Shown piece after piece: positions 16,662 to 26,243 of a stretch of DNA of 64,000 bases. The DNA is from JACDBE01 sp963714055. GTDB taxonomy: Bacteria > Actinomycetota > Acidimicrobiia > Spongiisociales > UBA5794. Location of the stretch: the NCBI GenBank assembly GCA_963714055.1, contig OY970227.1:1612001-1676000 (forward strand). Reading direction: 5' to 3'. Made by a program: the position numbers and the translations under genes. The notes beneath the pieces were generated by a model. That model ran no database searches and was not told where the DNA came from. It saw nothing but the letters and a program-made list of their open reading frames with translations. Position 1 is the stretch's first letter; every line of letters starts with the position of its first letter.

Positions 16662-16681
16662 TTGCTCAGAGGGGAGCGGCG

Positions 16682-17809
16682 GTGTCGGGGAGGAACGCCA
16701 AGCACACCGGGCAGGACGCCCGCCGCCAGAACCGGCGGCTCGTGCTGCGGATCGCCTACGAGGCCGGGGCCACCAGCCGCGCCGACGTCGCCAGGATCAC
16801 CGGGCTGACCAGGGCCAGCGTCTCCGACATCGTCCGCGACCTGGTCGACGACGGCTATCTCCGCAAGGTCGGAGTCGGCGAGTCGACCGGCGGCAAGCCC
16901 CCCACCATGTTCCGCTTCGAGCCGGCGGCGCGGACCATCGTCACCCTCGACCTGAGCCGGCAGCCGTTCACCGGGGCCGTCCACGACCTGCGCGGCGCGG
17001 TGCTCCGCCGACGCTCGTTGCGGGCCACCGGGCTCACCGGGCGCACAGGCCCTCGACCGGGCCACCGACCTGGCCGCTCGCCTCGTCGAGCTGGCACCGG
17101 CCGCCTGTTCTCGGCGTCGGGGTCGGCGCCCCGGGAGTCATCGACCCCACCGGCGTCGTGCTCCGCTCCACCAACCTCGGCGTGGCGGGACGTGCCGCTG
17201 GCCGAGACCATCGCCGCCCGGACCGGCCGCCCCACCCACGTCGGCAACGACACGTCGCTGGCGGCGCTGGCCGAGTTCGGGGCGCAGGAGGGCGATGCCT
17301 CGAACCTGATGCTGGTCGAGATCAGCGACGGCGTCGGCGCCGGCATCGTCCTGAGCGGCGCCATCCACCGCGGCGAGGCATGGGCGGCGGGAGAGATCGG
17401 GCACCTCCTCGCCGTGGCCGATGGCGCCGTCTGCACCTGTGGCAAGCAGGGTTGCCTCGAGACGGTGGCCAGCGTGCCCAACATCCTGAAGACGGCCGGG
17501 GTGAAGGCCAACGGCCATCTCGACACCGACCATCCCGGGCTGGCGGCCGCCGTCGAGCGAGCCGCCGACCACGTCGGACACGTCCTGGCCGCCGCCGTCG
17601 CCATTCTCGACGTGCACCACATCGTCCTCGCCGGCCCGCTCAACGCCTTCGACGACTTCGCGCCACGCGGTCCGGGCCGCCATCGCCGAGCGGTGCTCGA
17701 CCAGGTGGCCGAAGACGTCACTGTCACGTGGAGCAAGCTCGGTGACGACATCGTGCTCGCCGGTGCCGCCCTGCACGTGCTCCGTTCCGAGCTGGGGATC
17801 CCATGGTGA
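16682..17809 (+). CDS. ROK-family transcriptional repressor (NagC/XylR type), several indels
   Basis: ROK repressors sense a sugar through a kinase-like domain. From GTG 16682 (ribosome site GAGGGGAGC) the protein shows a winged helix, LVLRIAYEAGATSRADVARI then LTRASVSDIVRDLVDDGYL, in the first 70 residues. The ROK fold follows, with the zinc motif CTCGKQGCLE and EIGHLLAVADG near residue 250. The frame is broken in the middle (about 17050-17185) and near 17665-17695. Alternative frames there give the expected QALDRATDLAARLVEL, VLGVGVGAPGVIDPTGV and HAVRAAIAER segments, so these are indels in a working gene. It overlaps the next gene by 7 nt and is the first gene of the operon, hence likely autoregulated. 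Confidence 0.75.
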   Translation: MSGRNAKHTGQDARRQNRRLVLRIAYEAGATSRADVARITGLTRASVSDIVRDLVDDGYLRKVGVGESTGGKPPTMFRFEPAARTIVTLDLSRQPFTGAVHDLRGAVLRRRSLRATGLTGRTGPRPGHRPGRSPRRAGTGRLFSASGSAPRESSTPPASCSAPPTSAWRDVPLAETIAARTGRPTHVGNDTSLAALAEFGAQEGDASNLMLVEISDGVGAGIVLSGAIHRGEAWAAGEIGHLLAVADGAVCTCGKQGCLETVASVPNILKTAGVKANGHLDTDHPGLAAAVERAADHVGHVLAAAVAILDVHHIVLAGPLNAFDDFAPRGPGRHRRAVLDQVAEDVTVTWSKLGDDIVLAGAALHVLRSELGIPW

Positions 17810-18783
17810 CGGCACCGGTGCTGCTCGGTATCGACGTCGGCGGAACCTCGACGGAAGCAGTCGTCGTGACCGGGGGGGTGGACGTCGTCGGCCGCTCCAC
17901 CCTGCCGACGGGCCGCGGCAGCCGGCAGTCCATCCTGGCGACGGCGCTGGAGGCGAGCCGGCTCGCCATTGCCGACGCCGACGGTCGACGAGGTGGCCGC
18001 CGTCGGGATCGGGGTGCCGGGGATCGTCGACGACGCCACCGGCTCCACCCGCCACGCCGTCAACCTCGGGATCGACGATGACGCCCTCGACATCGGACCT
18101 GCCTTCTCCGACCGGTTCGGTGTCCCCAGCCATGTGGAGAACGATGCCCGGGCCGCTGCCCACGGCGCCTACACGCTGGCACTCACGTCCGAATCCGCAG
18201 CTGCGCAGCCTCGCCTATGTGAGCGTCGGCACCGGCATCTCAGCCGGTTTCGTGCTCGACGGCGACCTCTACCGCGGCTCGGGGGGCATCGCCGGCGAGA
18301 TCGGGCACGTGGTGGCCGACCCGGCCGGGCCCCGCTGCGCCTGCGGGCTCGCCGGTTGCCTCGAGGCGATCGCCTCAGGGGGTTCCGCCTCCCGCTGGGG
18401 CGGTGACGGCAACGGGATGACCGCGCTGTTCGACTCGGCGGCCGCCGGAGACGCCGCCGCCATCCTTGCCGCCGAGCGGGTCGCCGCTCGCTCTCGCCCG
18501 CGCCCTCTACGGGCTGGTCCTGTCCCACGACGTCGAGCGGATCGTGGTCGGCGGAGGCGTCATCCACCACACCCCGGCGCTGGTCGCCGCCATCCGAGAC
18601 GCCATCACCGCCATCGAGGCGGCCTCACCTCTGGCCACCGACCTCTCCCCGAGCTCACGGATATCCATCACCGACCCGTCGCTGCCCATCGGGGCCATCG
18701 GCGCCGCCGCCCTCGCCGCCCGCCGCTGGGCGATCGACGGATCGGTACCCGACGTCGACGACCGCGCACCACAGCCGATATGA
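17803..18783 (+). CDS. ROK-family sugar kinase (glucokinase or N-acetylglucosamine kinase type), several indels
   Basis: ROK kinases phosphorylate glucose, GlcNAc or related sugars with ATP. The pieces read in order: LLGIDVGGTSTEAVVVTGG (ATP-binding start), VAAVGIGVPGIVDDATGSTR, VPSHVENDARAAAHGAY (sugar-contact END motif), LAYVSVGTGISAGFVLDGDL, GIAGEIGHVVADP, zinc motif CACGLAGCLEAIASG, and finally IVVGGGVIHHTPALV to the stop at 18783. Frame changes fall near 17985, 18200 and 18485. All catalytic motifs are intact across frames. Context with a GH3 hexosaminidase and a SIS enzyme favours an amino sugar as substrate. Confidence 0.75.
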
Positions 18784-18810
18784 CCACAACAAGAAAGGGG
18801 ATGGACGACC

Positions 18811-20233
18811 ATGCGGAGATTCCGATGGTTCCTGCTCATCGCACTGCTCGCCGTGATCGGCGCGGCATGTGCCGACACACCGAGCACGAGGGCGGCGACA
18901 CCACCGGCGCCCCGGCGACCAGGCGCCGTCGGGCACCACGGCGGCGCCGACCGGCACCACGCGGAGCGGTGGACACGACGGCGGCCGCAGGCGGCCGGTC
19001 CGTATCCGCACCTGGAGGCCGCCATGGCCGGTGACTACGAGGGAGCCGACGGTGGAGGTGCTCGCCCAGTGGGTCGAGGGTCAGGCGGAGGCCTTCGAGG
19101 CGGTACTGGCACCGTTCGAGGAGGCGACCGGCATCGAGGTCAACTACGAGGGCATCGCCGACTACGAGACCGTCCTCACCACCCGGGTCGACGGCGGCAA
19201 CGCCCCCGACATCGCCCAGATCGCCCAGCCCAGCCTCATGCAGACGTTCGTCGCCGCCGACGCCCTGGTGCCGCTGAGCGACTGGATCAACATGGACCAG
19301 CTGTCGAGGCCGACTACATCGAGTCGTTCCTCGATCTCGGCTCGGTCGACGGGTCACCTGTACGGCGTGTTCTTCAACGCCGCGCCCAAGTCGATCGTGT
19401 GGTACCCGGTGCAGGCGTTCGCCGACGCCGGTTACGAGATCCCGACGACCTGGGACGAGCTGCTCGCCCTGTCCGACCAGATCATCGCCGACGGCAACGG
19501 GAGCCCCTGGTGCATCTCGGTCGAGCACGGGGACGTCTCCGGGTGGGTGGCCACCGACTGGATCGAGGACATCCTGCTCCGCACCGCCCCGGTCGAGATC
19601 TACGACCAGTGGATGGCGCACGAGATCCCGTTCGACCACCCGGAGGTGCTCGAGGCCGCCGAGTACATGAGCGAGATCTGGTTCGCCCCCGACTACGTGT
19701 TCGGCGGCAACACCGCCATCAACGCCACGTTCGTGGGCGACACCCAGACCCCGATGTTCAACCCCGACGGGCCCGAGTGCTGGATGCACAAGCAGGCCGC
19801 CTGGATCCCGGACTTCTGGCCGGAGGGCACCGTGCCCGGTGAGGACAGCGCCTTCTTCTACTTCCCGCCGATCGAGGAGGAGTTCGGCAGCCCGGTGCTG
19901 GGCGGCGGTGACCAGTTCGTGATGTTCGACGACCGTCCGGAGGTGCGGGCGCTCATGGAGTACCTGGTCACCCCCGAGGCGGCCCGCCCCTGGATCGAGT
20001 TGGGAGGGTTCGTTTCGGCGAACAAGAACGTGCCCCTCGACTGGTACTCGATCTACCCCAACGACGACCTGGCCGCCATCGTGGCCGAAGCCGACACGCT
20101 GCGTTTCGACGCCGGTGACTCGATGGCGGGCGGCCCGATGTTCAACAGCGGGATGGTCGACTGGATCGCCGCCAACGGCGAGAACACCGAGGACGTGTTC
20201 GCCGAGGTCGAGGCCAACTGGCCCACCGGCTGA
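18811..20233 (+). CDS. CUT1-type sugar ABC transporter substrate-binding lipoprotein, indels near N-terminus
   Basis: The lipoprotein captures a sugar outside the membrane for import. MRRFRWFLLIALLAVIGAACAD gives a lipobox (GAAC) near residue 19, and AAGAAAGGGG is the ribosome site. The linker (18870-19045) has at least three frame changes. The mature domain then runs intact from TVEVLAQWVEGQAEAFEAVL to DVFAEVEANWPTG, except for a compensated pair near 19310 and 19355. Restoring that pair gives EADYIESFLDLGSVDGHLYGV. Features such as NAPDIAQIAQPSLMQ and CWMHKQAAWIPDFWP resemble AglE-type alpha-glucoside binders, while the neighbourhood suggests amino sugars. The permeases follow after a strong hairpin. 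Confidence 0.8.
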
Positions 20234-20253
20234 CACCTGACGCCAACCGGAAC

Positions 20254-20285
20254 GCGGGCGCCCCGGCCTCGGTCGGGGCGCCCGC
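20254..20285 (+). terminator. Intercistronic hairpin after the binding-protein gene
   Basis: A perfect 12-bp stem (GCGGGCGCCCCG with CGGGGCGCCCGC) encloses an 8-nt loop, 20 nt after the stop. With no T-run, it is likely a partial terminator or an RNA-stabilising structure that lets the binding protein be made in excess over the permeases. Confidence 0.6.
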
Positions 20286-20330
20286 GGCCGCCGATCGGGC
20301 AGACTGAGTCGCCCGGAACGTGAGCAGCCG

Positions 20331-21509
20331 TTGACCAACGCCTCCGTTGCCAACCCGCCCCGAGCCGGCCGCCGCCTCTTGCTGGCGGTGGCGGGGCTGG
20401 TGGCCGTGCTCGTCGCCCTGTGGCTGGCCACCGGCTTCCTCAAGGCGGAGGCGGCCACCGCCCGTTTCCTCGCCAGCGTCTACGACCTCGTCGGGCTCGA
20501 CCAGCAGGCGGCGCTCATGGAGCAGTACGGGCTCAACCCGACCGTCGACAAGCTGGTCATCGCCCTGGTGGCGCTGGTGGTGGGCATCGCCGGGATCTGG
20601 GCGTTGTTCATCGCCACCAACGCCGTCGTCGACGAGCTCGGGTCGCGCTGGATGGAGCGGGTCCGCCCCTGGGTCTTCGTCTTCCCAGCCGCCGCCCTGC
20701 TCGGCTTCTACCTCGTCTTCCCCACCATCCGGACCCTGATCATCAGCGTCACCGACCGCCCGGAAGGGACGGCGATGCTGGAGAACTACTGGTGGGCGTT
20801 CACCGAGCCCGACAACCTGATCGCCATGCGCAACAACGTGGTCTGGCTGGTGCTGGGCACCGGGGGCAGCGTGCTCATCGGGCTGGCGTTCGCCACCCTG
20901 GTCGACCGGGTGCGGCGGGAGGCGCTGGCCAAGACGTTCGTCTTCCTGCCGCTGGCCATCTCGATGGTGGGAGCCGCCGTGGTGTGGCGGTTCATGTACT
21001 ACTGGCGGCCCCCCGGGCAGCCGCAGATCGGCTTCCTCAACGCCATCATCACCGGCCTCGGCGGCGAGCCGTTCGCCTTCTTCCAGACGCCCCCGGTCAA
21101 CACGCTCGCCATGATCGTGATCATGGTGTGGCTCCAGGTCGGGTTCGCCATGGTGGTCCTGTCGGCGGCGATCAAGGGGGTGTCCACCGACCTGCTGGAG
21201 GCGGCGCGCATCGACGGCGCCAGCGAGCTGCAGATCTTCCGCCGCATCGTCGTGCCGTCGATCAAGGGCTCGATCATCACGGTGGCCACCACCATCGCCA
21301 TCGCCATCCTCAAGGTGTTCGACATCGTGTTCGTCACCACCGGGGGCAACTTCGACACCGATGTGGTGGCCAACCGGATGTTCGACGAGATGATCCGCTT
21401 CCGGAACAACGGCAAGGCGAGCGCCCTCGCCGCCATCCTGTTCCTGGCCGTGGTCCCGATCATGGTGATCAACATCAGGAACCTGCGCCGCCAGGGGGTG
21501 GGGCGATGA
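20331..21509 (+). CDS. Sugar ABC transporter permease (MalF/AglF type)
   Basis: Membrane subunit of the CUT1 importer. The 392-residue protein starts at TTG 20331 and has two extra N-terminal helices (RLLLAVAGLVAVLVALWLAT and LVIALVALVVGIAGIWALFIA). Then come the six-helix permease core from PWVFVFPAAALLGFYLVFPT and the EAA loop EAARIDGASELQIFRRIVVPS near residue 290, which contacts the ATPase. The gene is intact and overlaps the next permease by 4 nt. The ATPase is not in the operon; actinobacteria commonly use one shared MsiK-type ATPase for such importers, which is inferred here. Confidence 0.9.
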   Translation: MTNASVANPPRAGRRLLLAVAGLVAVLVALWLATGFLKAEAATARFLASVYDLVGLDQQAALMEQYGLNPTVDKLVIALVALVVGIAGIWALFIATNAVVDELGSRWMERVRPWVFVFPAAALLGFYLVFPTIRTLIISVTDRPEGTAMLENYWWAFTEPDNLIAMRNNVVWLVLGTGGSVLIGLAFATLVDRVRREALAKTFVFLPLAISMVGAAVVWRFMYYWRPPGQPQIGFLNAIITGLGGEPFAFFQTPPVNTLAMIVIMVWLQVGFAMVVLSAAIKGVSTDLLEAARIDGASELQIFRRIVVPSIKGSIITVATTIAIAILKVFDIVFVTTGGNFDTDVVANRMFDEMIRFRNNGKASALAAILFLAVVPIMVINIRNLRRQGVGR

Positions 21510-22408
21510 CCGTGCAGACGCGACGTCGACCGCGACCGACCCACGCCGCCCTCGACCCGCTCGGGACCAGCGTCTGGTCGCGTACCTGGGTTCGGGTGTC
21601 CGTCGTCGTCATCGCCGCCATGTGGTCGCTGCCCACCACCGGGCTGCTGATCACCTCGTTCCGCTCCCCCAACGACATCAACACGACCGGGTGGTGGACC
21701 GTGTTCGCCCACCCGTTCGAGACGACCTGGACGATGGCCAACTACTCCGACGTGCTCACCGCCGACGGCATGTTCAACGCCTTCATCAACAGCCTCATCG
21801 TCACCATCCCGGCGACGGTGATCCCGATCACGATCGCCGCCTTCGCCGCCTACGCCTTCGCCTGGATGCGGTTCCCCGGCCGGCCTCTCCTCTTCGCCGT
21901 GGTGATCGGTCTGCTGGTGGTTCCGCTGCAGATGACCCTGGTCCCACTGCTGCGGGTCTACAACGTGATGGACCTGACCGGCTCCTTCCTCGGGATCTGG
22001 CTGGCCCACGCCGGGTTCGGGCTGCCGCTGGCCATCTACCTGCTCTACAACTACATCTCCCAGCTGCCCCAGGACATCTTCGAGTCGGCGTTCATCGACG
22101 GGGCGTCGCACTACACCGCGTTCACCCGGCTGGCCCTCCCCCTGTCGCTGCCGGCGCTGGCCTCGTTCGCCATCTTCCAGTTCCTCTGGGTGTGGAACGA
22201 CCTGCTGGTCGCGCTGGTCTTCCTGGGCACCGACTCGGAGGTGGCGGTGCTCACCGCCCGGCTCAACGAGCTGGTCGGCACCCGCGGCGAGGACTGGCAC
22301 GTCCTCACCGCCGGGGCCTTCGTGACCATGGTCGTGCCGCTGATCGTGTTCCTCGGGCTGCAGCGGTTCTTCGTGCGAGGGCTGCTGGCCGGATCCGTCA
22401 AGGGATGA
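21506..22408 (+). CDS. Sugar ABC transporter permease (MalG/AglG type)
   Basis: Second membrane subunit of the importer, 300 residues with six helices (for example VSVVVIAAMWSLPTTGLLITS and AGAFVTMVVPLIVFLGLQRF). The EAA loop ESAFIDGASHYTAFTRLALPLS lies near residue 195. The start codon overlaps the MalF-type stop (ATGA), and its stop overlaps the hexosaminidase start the same way, so the three genes are translated as a chain. Intact. Confidence 0.92.
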   Translation: MTVQTRRRPRPTHAALDPLGTSVWSRTWVRVSVVVIAAMWSLPTTGLLITSFRSPNDINTTGWWTVFAHPFETTWTMANYSDVLTADGMFNAFINSLIVTIPATVIPITIAAFAAYAFAWMRFPGRPLLFAVVIGLLVVPLQMTLVPLLRVYNVMDLTGSFLGIWLAHAGFGLPLAIYLLYNYISQLPQDIFESAFIDGASHYTAFTRLALPLSLPALASFAIFQFLWVWNDLLVALVFLGTDSEVAVLTARLNELVGTRGEDWHVLTAGAFVTMVVPLIVFLGLQRFFVRGLLAGSVKG

Positions 22409-23967
22409 CGACGGCACCCGAATCTCGCATCGTCCTCGGCTTCGAAGGCCCCGAGCCGCCCGACTGGCTGGTGGCGACTGACCCGGAGCAGCGACCGGGC
22501 GGGCTCATCCTCGGTGTCCACTGGAACGTCGAGGACGCCGACCAGGTGCGGCGCCTCACCACGTCGCTGCAGGCCCTGGCCGAACCGGGCCTGCCGTTCC
22601 TGATCTGCGCCGACGAGGAGGGTGGCCAGCTCGCCGCCTTCACCGGGATCACCACCCCGTTCCCCGGGGCGATGGCGCTGGGGGCGACCGGCGACACCGA
22701 CCTTGCCCGACGGGTGGCCGGCGCCTCCGGCGAGGAGCTGGCCGCCCTCGGCGTCAACGTCGTCCTCGCCCCGGTGGTCGACGTGGTGACCCGGCCGGAC
22801 AACCCGTCGTTGGGCATCCGCGGCTTCGGCGACGACCCGGCGACTGGTGGCCCGGATGGGGGCGGCGATGGTCGCCGGCTACCGGGAGGCCGGGCGTGGC
22901 CGCCACCGCCAAGCACTTCCCCGGCAAGGGCGAGGCCGTGGTCGACCCCCACGACGACACTGCCGGTGCTCGACCTCGACGACGACCGGCTCGATGCGGT
23001 CGAGTTCGCCCCCTTCCGCGCCGCCGCCGACGCCGGGGTCGACCTGCTGATGATCGGCCACTACTCGGTGCCGGTGCTCACCGGCGACCGGGTCACCCCG
23101 ATCTCGGCGAGCCCGGCCCTGCGTGACGTGGTGCGCCGCCGGGTCGGGTTCGGCGGCGTGGTCATCTCCGACGCCCTCGACATGGGGGCCTTCACCGCCT
23201 CCGGCACCAACGCTGCACTGGTCGCTGCCGGCGTCGACGCCCTGTTGTGCATGACCGACCGGGAGCGGGCGGCGGCCGCCACCCTCGCCATCGCCGGCTC
23301 CGACCCGAACGACCACACCGCCGCCACCGGGCGGCTCACCGCCTTGCGCCGTCGGTTGGCGGCGAGGAGGGAACCCGGGTTGGACCGGCTGCGGTCGCCG
23401 GAGCACCTGGCGATCGCCGCCGAGGTCGCCGTCCGCTCGCTGACCCTGGTGCGTGACGGGGGGACGCTCCCGCTGTCCCGTGGCGAGCGAATCCTGGCGG
23501 TGATGCCTCGCCCCACCGACCTGACGCCGGCCGACACGTCATCGTTCCAGGTCGCCGGGCTCGCCGGGGCGCTCCGCGGCCAGGCCGGGTCGGTCTCCGA
23601 GGTGGTGGTGCCCATCGAGCCCGAGTCGACCGACATCGATGCGGTGCTCGCCGCCGCCGGCGAGCATGATGCGGTGGTGCTCGGGACCATCGCCGCCGAC
23701 GTCCACCCCGGCCAGGCCGCCCTCGCCCGTCGCCTGGTCGCCGCCGTGCCCCGGGTGATCACCGTCGCCCTGCGCACCCCGTTCGACCTCGCCGCCTACC
23801 CCGAGGCCACTACCCACGTGTGCACCTATTCGTTGCTCGAGCCGTCGATGACCGCCCTGGCCGGCGCCCTGTTCGGGTCGGGATCGTTCCCGGGCAGGCT
23901 CCCGGCGCCGATCCCCGGTCTCTACCCGACCGGCCACGGGCTGACCGGGCCCCGAGCAGCGCCATGA
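22405..23967 (+). CDS. Glycoside hydrolase family 3 beta-N-acetylhexosaminidase (NagZ-like), compensated frameshift
   Basis: NagZ-type enzymes release terminal beta-N-acetylglucosamine from chitin or wall fragments by an Asp nucleophile and a His/Asp dyad. The protein (about 521 residues) has ICADEEGGQLAAF near residue 67, the nucleophile segment GVVISDALDMGAF near residue 255, and a C-terminal GH3 domain. Between about 22845 and 22965 the frame differs. The alternative frame there gives MGAAMVAGYREAGVAATAKH and FPGKGEAVVDPHDDT, the conserved KHFPGxG dyad loop, so two indels flank it. It lacks a signal peptide, so it acts in the cytoplasm on imported sugars. Coupled by ATGA to both neighbours. 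Confidence 0.85.
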   Translation: MTTAPESRIVLGFEGPEPPDWLVATDPEQRPGGLILGVHWNVEDADQVRRLTTSLQALAEPGLPFLICADEEGGQLAAFTGITTPFPGAMALGATGDTDLARRVAGASGEELAALGVNVVLAPVVDVVTRPDNPSLGIRGFGDDPATGGPDGGGDGRRLPGGRAWPPPPSTSPARARPWSTPTTTLPVLDLDDDRLDAVEFAPFRAAADAGVDLLMIGHYSVPVLTGDRVTPISASPALRDVVRRRVGFGGVVISDALDMGAFTASGTNAALVAAGVDALLCMTDRERAAAATLAIAGSDPNDHTAATGRLTALRRRLAARREPGLDRLRSPEHLAIAAEVAVRSLTLVRDGGTLPLSRGERILAVMPRPTDLTPADTSSFQVAGLAGALRGQAGSVSEVVVPIEPESTDIDAVLAAAGEHDAVVLGTIAADVHPGQAALARRLVAAVPRVITVALRTPFDLAAYPEATTHVCTYSLLEPSMTALAGALFGSGSFPGRLPAPIPGLYPTGHGLTGPRAAP

Positions 23968-24981
23968 CCCTCTGGGACGAGATCCACGAGCAGCCCGAGG
24001 TCGTGGCCAGGACGCTCGCCGCCACGCTTCCGGTGGCCCAGGACGTCGCCGCCGACCGCCGCGTCGCCGTCTCCACCCACGTGGTCCTGGTGGCCCGGGG
24101 CACCTCGGACAACGCCGCCCGTTACGCCCAATACCTGTGGGGTGCCCGCAACGGGTGGACCACGGCCTTCGCCGCCCCGGCCCTCTACGGGCCGTACGAC
24201 GCCCCGCCCCGGCTCGACGGCGCCTTCGTGGTCGCCATCTCGCAGTCGGGCGCCTCGCCCGACCTGGTCGAGGTGATGGCCGAGGCGAGGCGGAGCAACC
24301 GGCCGACGCTGGTGATCACCAACCAGCCGGACTCCCCGATGGCGGCCCACGCCGACCACCTGGTGGCGCTCGCCGCCAGCCCGGAGCGGTCCATCGCCGC
24401 CACCAAGAGCTACACCGCCTCGCTCGCCGCCCTCGCCCGCATCTCGGCGACGTGGCGGGGCGAAGGCGACGAGGAACTGGCCGCTCTCCCCGACCGCATC
24501 GCCGGGGCGCTGGCCGACCCGCCCGACGAGGCGGCGCTGCGCTTCCTGGTCGGCGCCGACCGGGTGGCGGTGGTGGGACGCGGCTACCACCTGGCCACCG
24601 CCTTCGAGCTGGCGCTCAAGCTCCAGGAGCTGGCCCAGCTGCTCGCCCACCCCTACTCCTCTGCCGACTTCCGCCACGGGCCGCTGGCACTGGTGGAGGA
24701 GGGGTTCCCGATGATCCTGGTCAGCGCCACCGGGGCGGTCGCCGACGACATCGCCGACCTGCACGCCCGGGTGGTCGAGCTGGGGCCGACGCCCTGCTCA
24801 TCGACAACGCCACCCGGGCGCCCGTCACCGTGCGACCGTGCGCTACCCGGAGACCCCGGAGTGGCTGAGCCCGCTGGTGGCCATCGTCAGCGGGCAGCTG
24901 ATCACCCATCGCCTGACTCTGCTCCGCGGCCTCGATCCCGACCGCCCCCGGACCATCTCCAAGGTCACCAAGACCCGCTGA
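23964..24981 (+). CDS. Double-SIS-domain sugar-phosphate enzyme (NagB-II/AgaS/FrlB type), C-terminal indels
   Basis: Such enzymes deaminate or isomerise amino-sugar phosphates, for example glucosamine-6-phosphate to fructose-6-phosphate. SIS domain 1 shows VVLVARGTSDNAARYAQYL near residue 35 and VVAISQSGASPDLVEVMAEA near residue 90. SIS domain 2 shows VAVVGRGYHLATAFELALKLQ and HPYSSADFRHGPLALVEEGF near residue 230, which lines the active site. Frame changes near 24785 and 24830 break the C-terminus. The combined frames give ALLIDNATRAPVTVR, TPEWLSPLVAIVSGQLITHR and a stop at 24981. It overlaps the hexosaminidase by 4 nt and is the last gene of the operon. It could replace NagB here. Confidence 0.8.
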
Positions 24982-25011
24982 GCATGGTCCGAGGGCGTCA
25001 GGTCCGGCGAG

Positions 25012-26005
25012 CTATCCGGGAACGTCCTCGATCCTCAAGATCGAGCCATTGAGCGTGACGACGTACGCCGTGTCGCCGATGAACTCGAGCGAGGTCGGTT
25101 GGTTGAGCCCCTCCACGACGCTGGTGAACGTGCCGTCACGGTTGGCCTTCACCAACGCACCGGTGTCGGGTGCCGCCGGTGTGCCCTCCGGGTTCCCCAC
25201 CGGGAAGTCGCCCTGCGACAGGGCATACAACCTGCGCGCCGGTCCGAACTCCACGTCGACGAGGAGCGGCGCTCCCGAGGCGACCAACGTCGCCACCGCT
25301 GCCGGCGGTGTGAACGACACGATCTTGCCGTCCTCCGGTAGATGAGGCACGGGGCCTGCCTGGGCCATGAAGACCCTGCGGTCCCGGACGTCGATACCGG
25401 TCGGCACGATGTTGTCGAATGCGATCACGTCGGATATCGTCACCGTCGAGGGTGACTCTCAGGACCCGGTTGTGGTGCCCATCGGTGACGAGGAACCCGC
25501 CGCGGTAGCGTTGCATGGCGTACTGGACCCCGGTCGGGACGAAGAACGGCGAACTCGGCGGATTCGCCGTCGAGTAGGCCCCGATGTCGGCGATCACGGT
25601 CACGGTATGCGGGCCGTCCACTCGATAGATGCCGACCACGTCGCTGCCGCCGACGTCGGATCCGACGAGGGTGACCAGCGCGTATGCGGTGTTCCCGATG
25701 AACGCCACGTCCATCGCCCCGCCGACGATCGTCCCGCCGTTGTCGAGGATCGCGGGTGGTAGACCGCTGGCGAACGTCGTCACTTCCCCAGTCGTCGGAT
25801 CGACCCGCGAGATCCGGCCGGCAAGCCGATCGGTCACGTAGAGCGCGCCGTCAGGGCCCAACGTGCTCCCCGAGCCACCCCCCAAGCCGGAAGCCAGCTC
25901 GACCGCTTGGGGGTCATCGAGCAGCGACGTCGCACTCGCCGCCGGCGTAGTAGCCATCGCAATCAGGGCTGCTCCGAGCAGGAGCAGCCTTCGTCCGGTG
26001 GTCAT
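25012..26005 (-). CDS. ScyD/ScyE-family secreted beta-propeller protein, one frameshift
   Basis: The signal peptide MTTGRRLLLLGAALIAMATTPAASA (start ATG 26005, ribosome site GAGGATGG) precedes a six-bladed propeller-like domain. Blades include GSTLGPDGALYVTDRLAGRI, GAMDVAFIGNTAYALVTLVG and FVPTGVQYAMQRYRGGFLVT. The frame breaks near 25443 (LDGDDI). The other frame continues VIAFDNIVPTGIDVRDRRVF to SLEFIGDTAYVVTLNGSILRI, ending at 25012. One indel restores about 330 residues. ScyD/E-type proteins are secreted and of unclear role outside scytonemin producers. No operon partner. Confidence 0.75.
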
Positions 26006-26192
26006 GCCATCCTCCAGTCTCGACCGCCCGATCGCTCTGCTGGCACCCGGTCGGATGCGAGGTCGCACATGTCGGTGTGCGCTGCGCAGGTCAGGTCGGT
26101 CTCGTTTCGGGCACTGCACGGCGACCGTAAGTCCGACCTGCCAAGGAATTGTCAAGAGCAGCCCGGGTCACGGGCGGTGCGACAGGACGCGC
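26006..26192. other. Intergenic region with no gene seen
   Basis: This stretch separates the ScyD-like gene start from the hairpin after repeat protein 1. It should hold the promoter of the ScyD-like gene, but no convincing hexamer pair is visible. No small gene or RNA is supported. Confidence 0.4.
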
Positions 26193-26220
26193 CGAGGGTG
26201 CGGCCGGAGCCGCACCCTCG
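26193..26220 (-). terminator. Hairpin downstream of repeat protein 1
   Basis: A perfect 12-bp stem (CGAGGGTGCGGC with GCCGCACCCTCG) and a GGA-containing 4-nt loop lie 24 nt after the stop at 26244. Copy 2 keeps only the half GCCGCACCCTCG (32908-32919), so the duplicated unit starts inside this hairpin. Confidence 0.6.
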
Positions 26221-26243
26221 CCGTCCTCCCGGCTTGCTCGATG

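Noticed and set aside
17803..18783. Decay of the ROK kinase into a pseudogene
   Set aside because: All ATP, sugar and zinc motifs are intact across frames and the neighbouring genes show the same error type, so sequencing indels are more likely.
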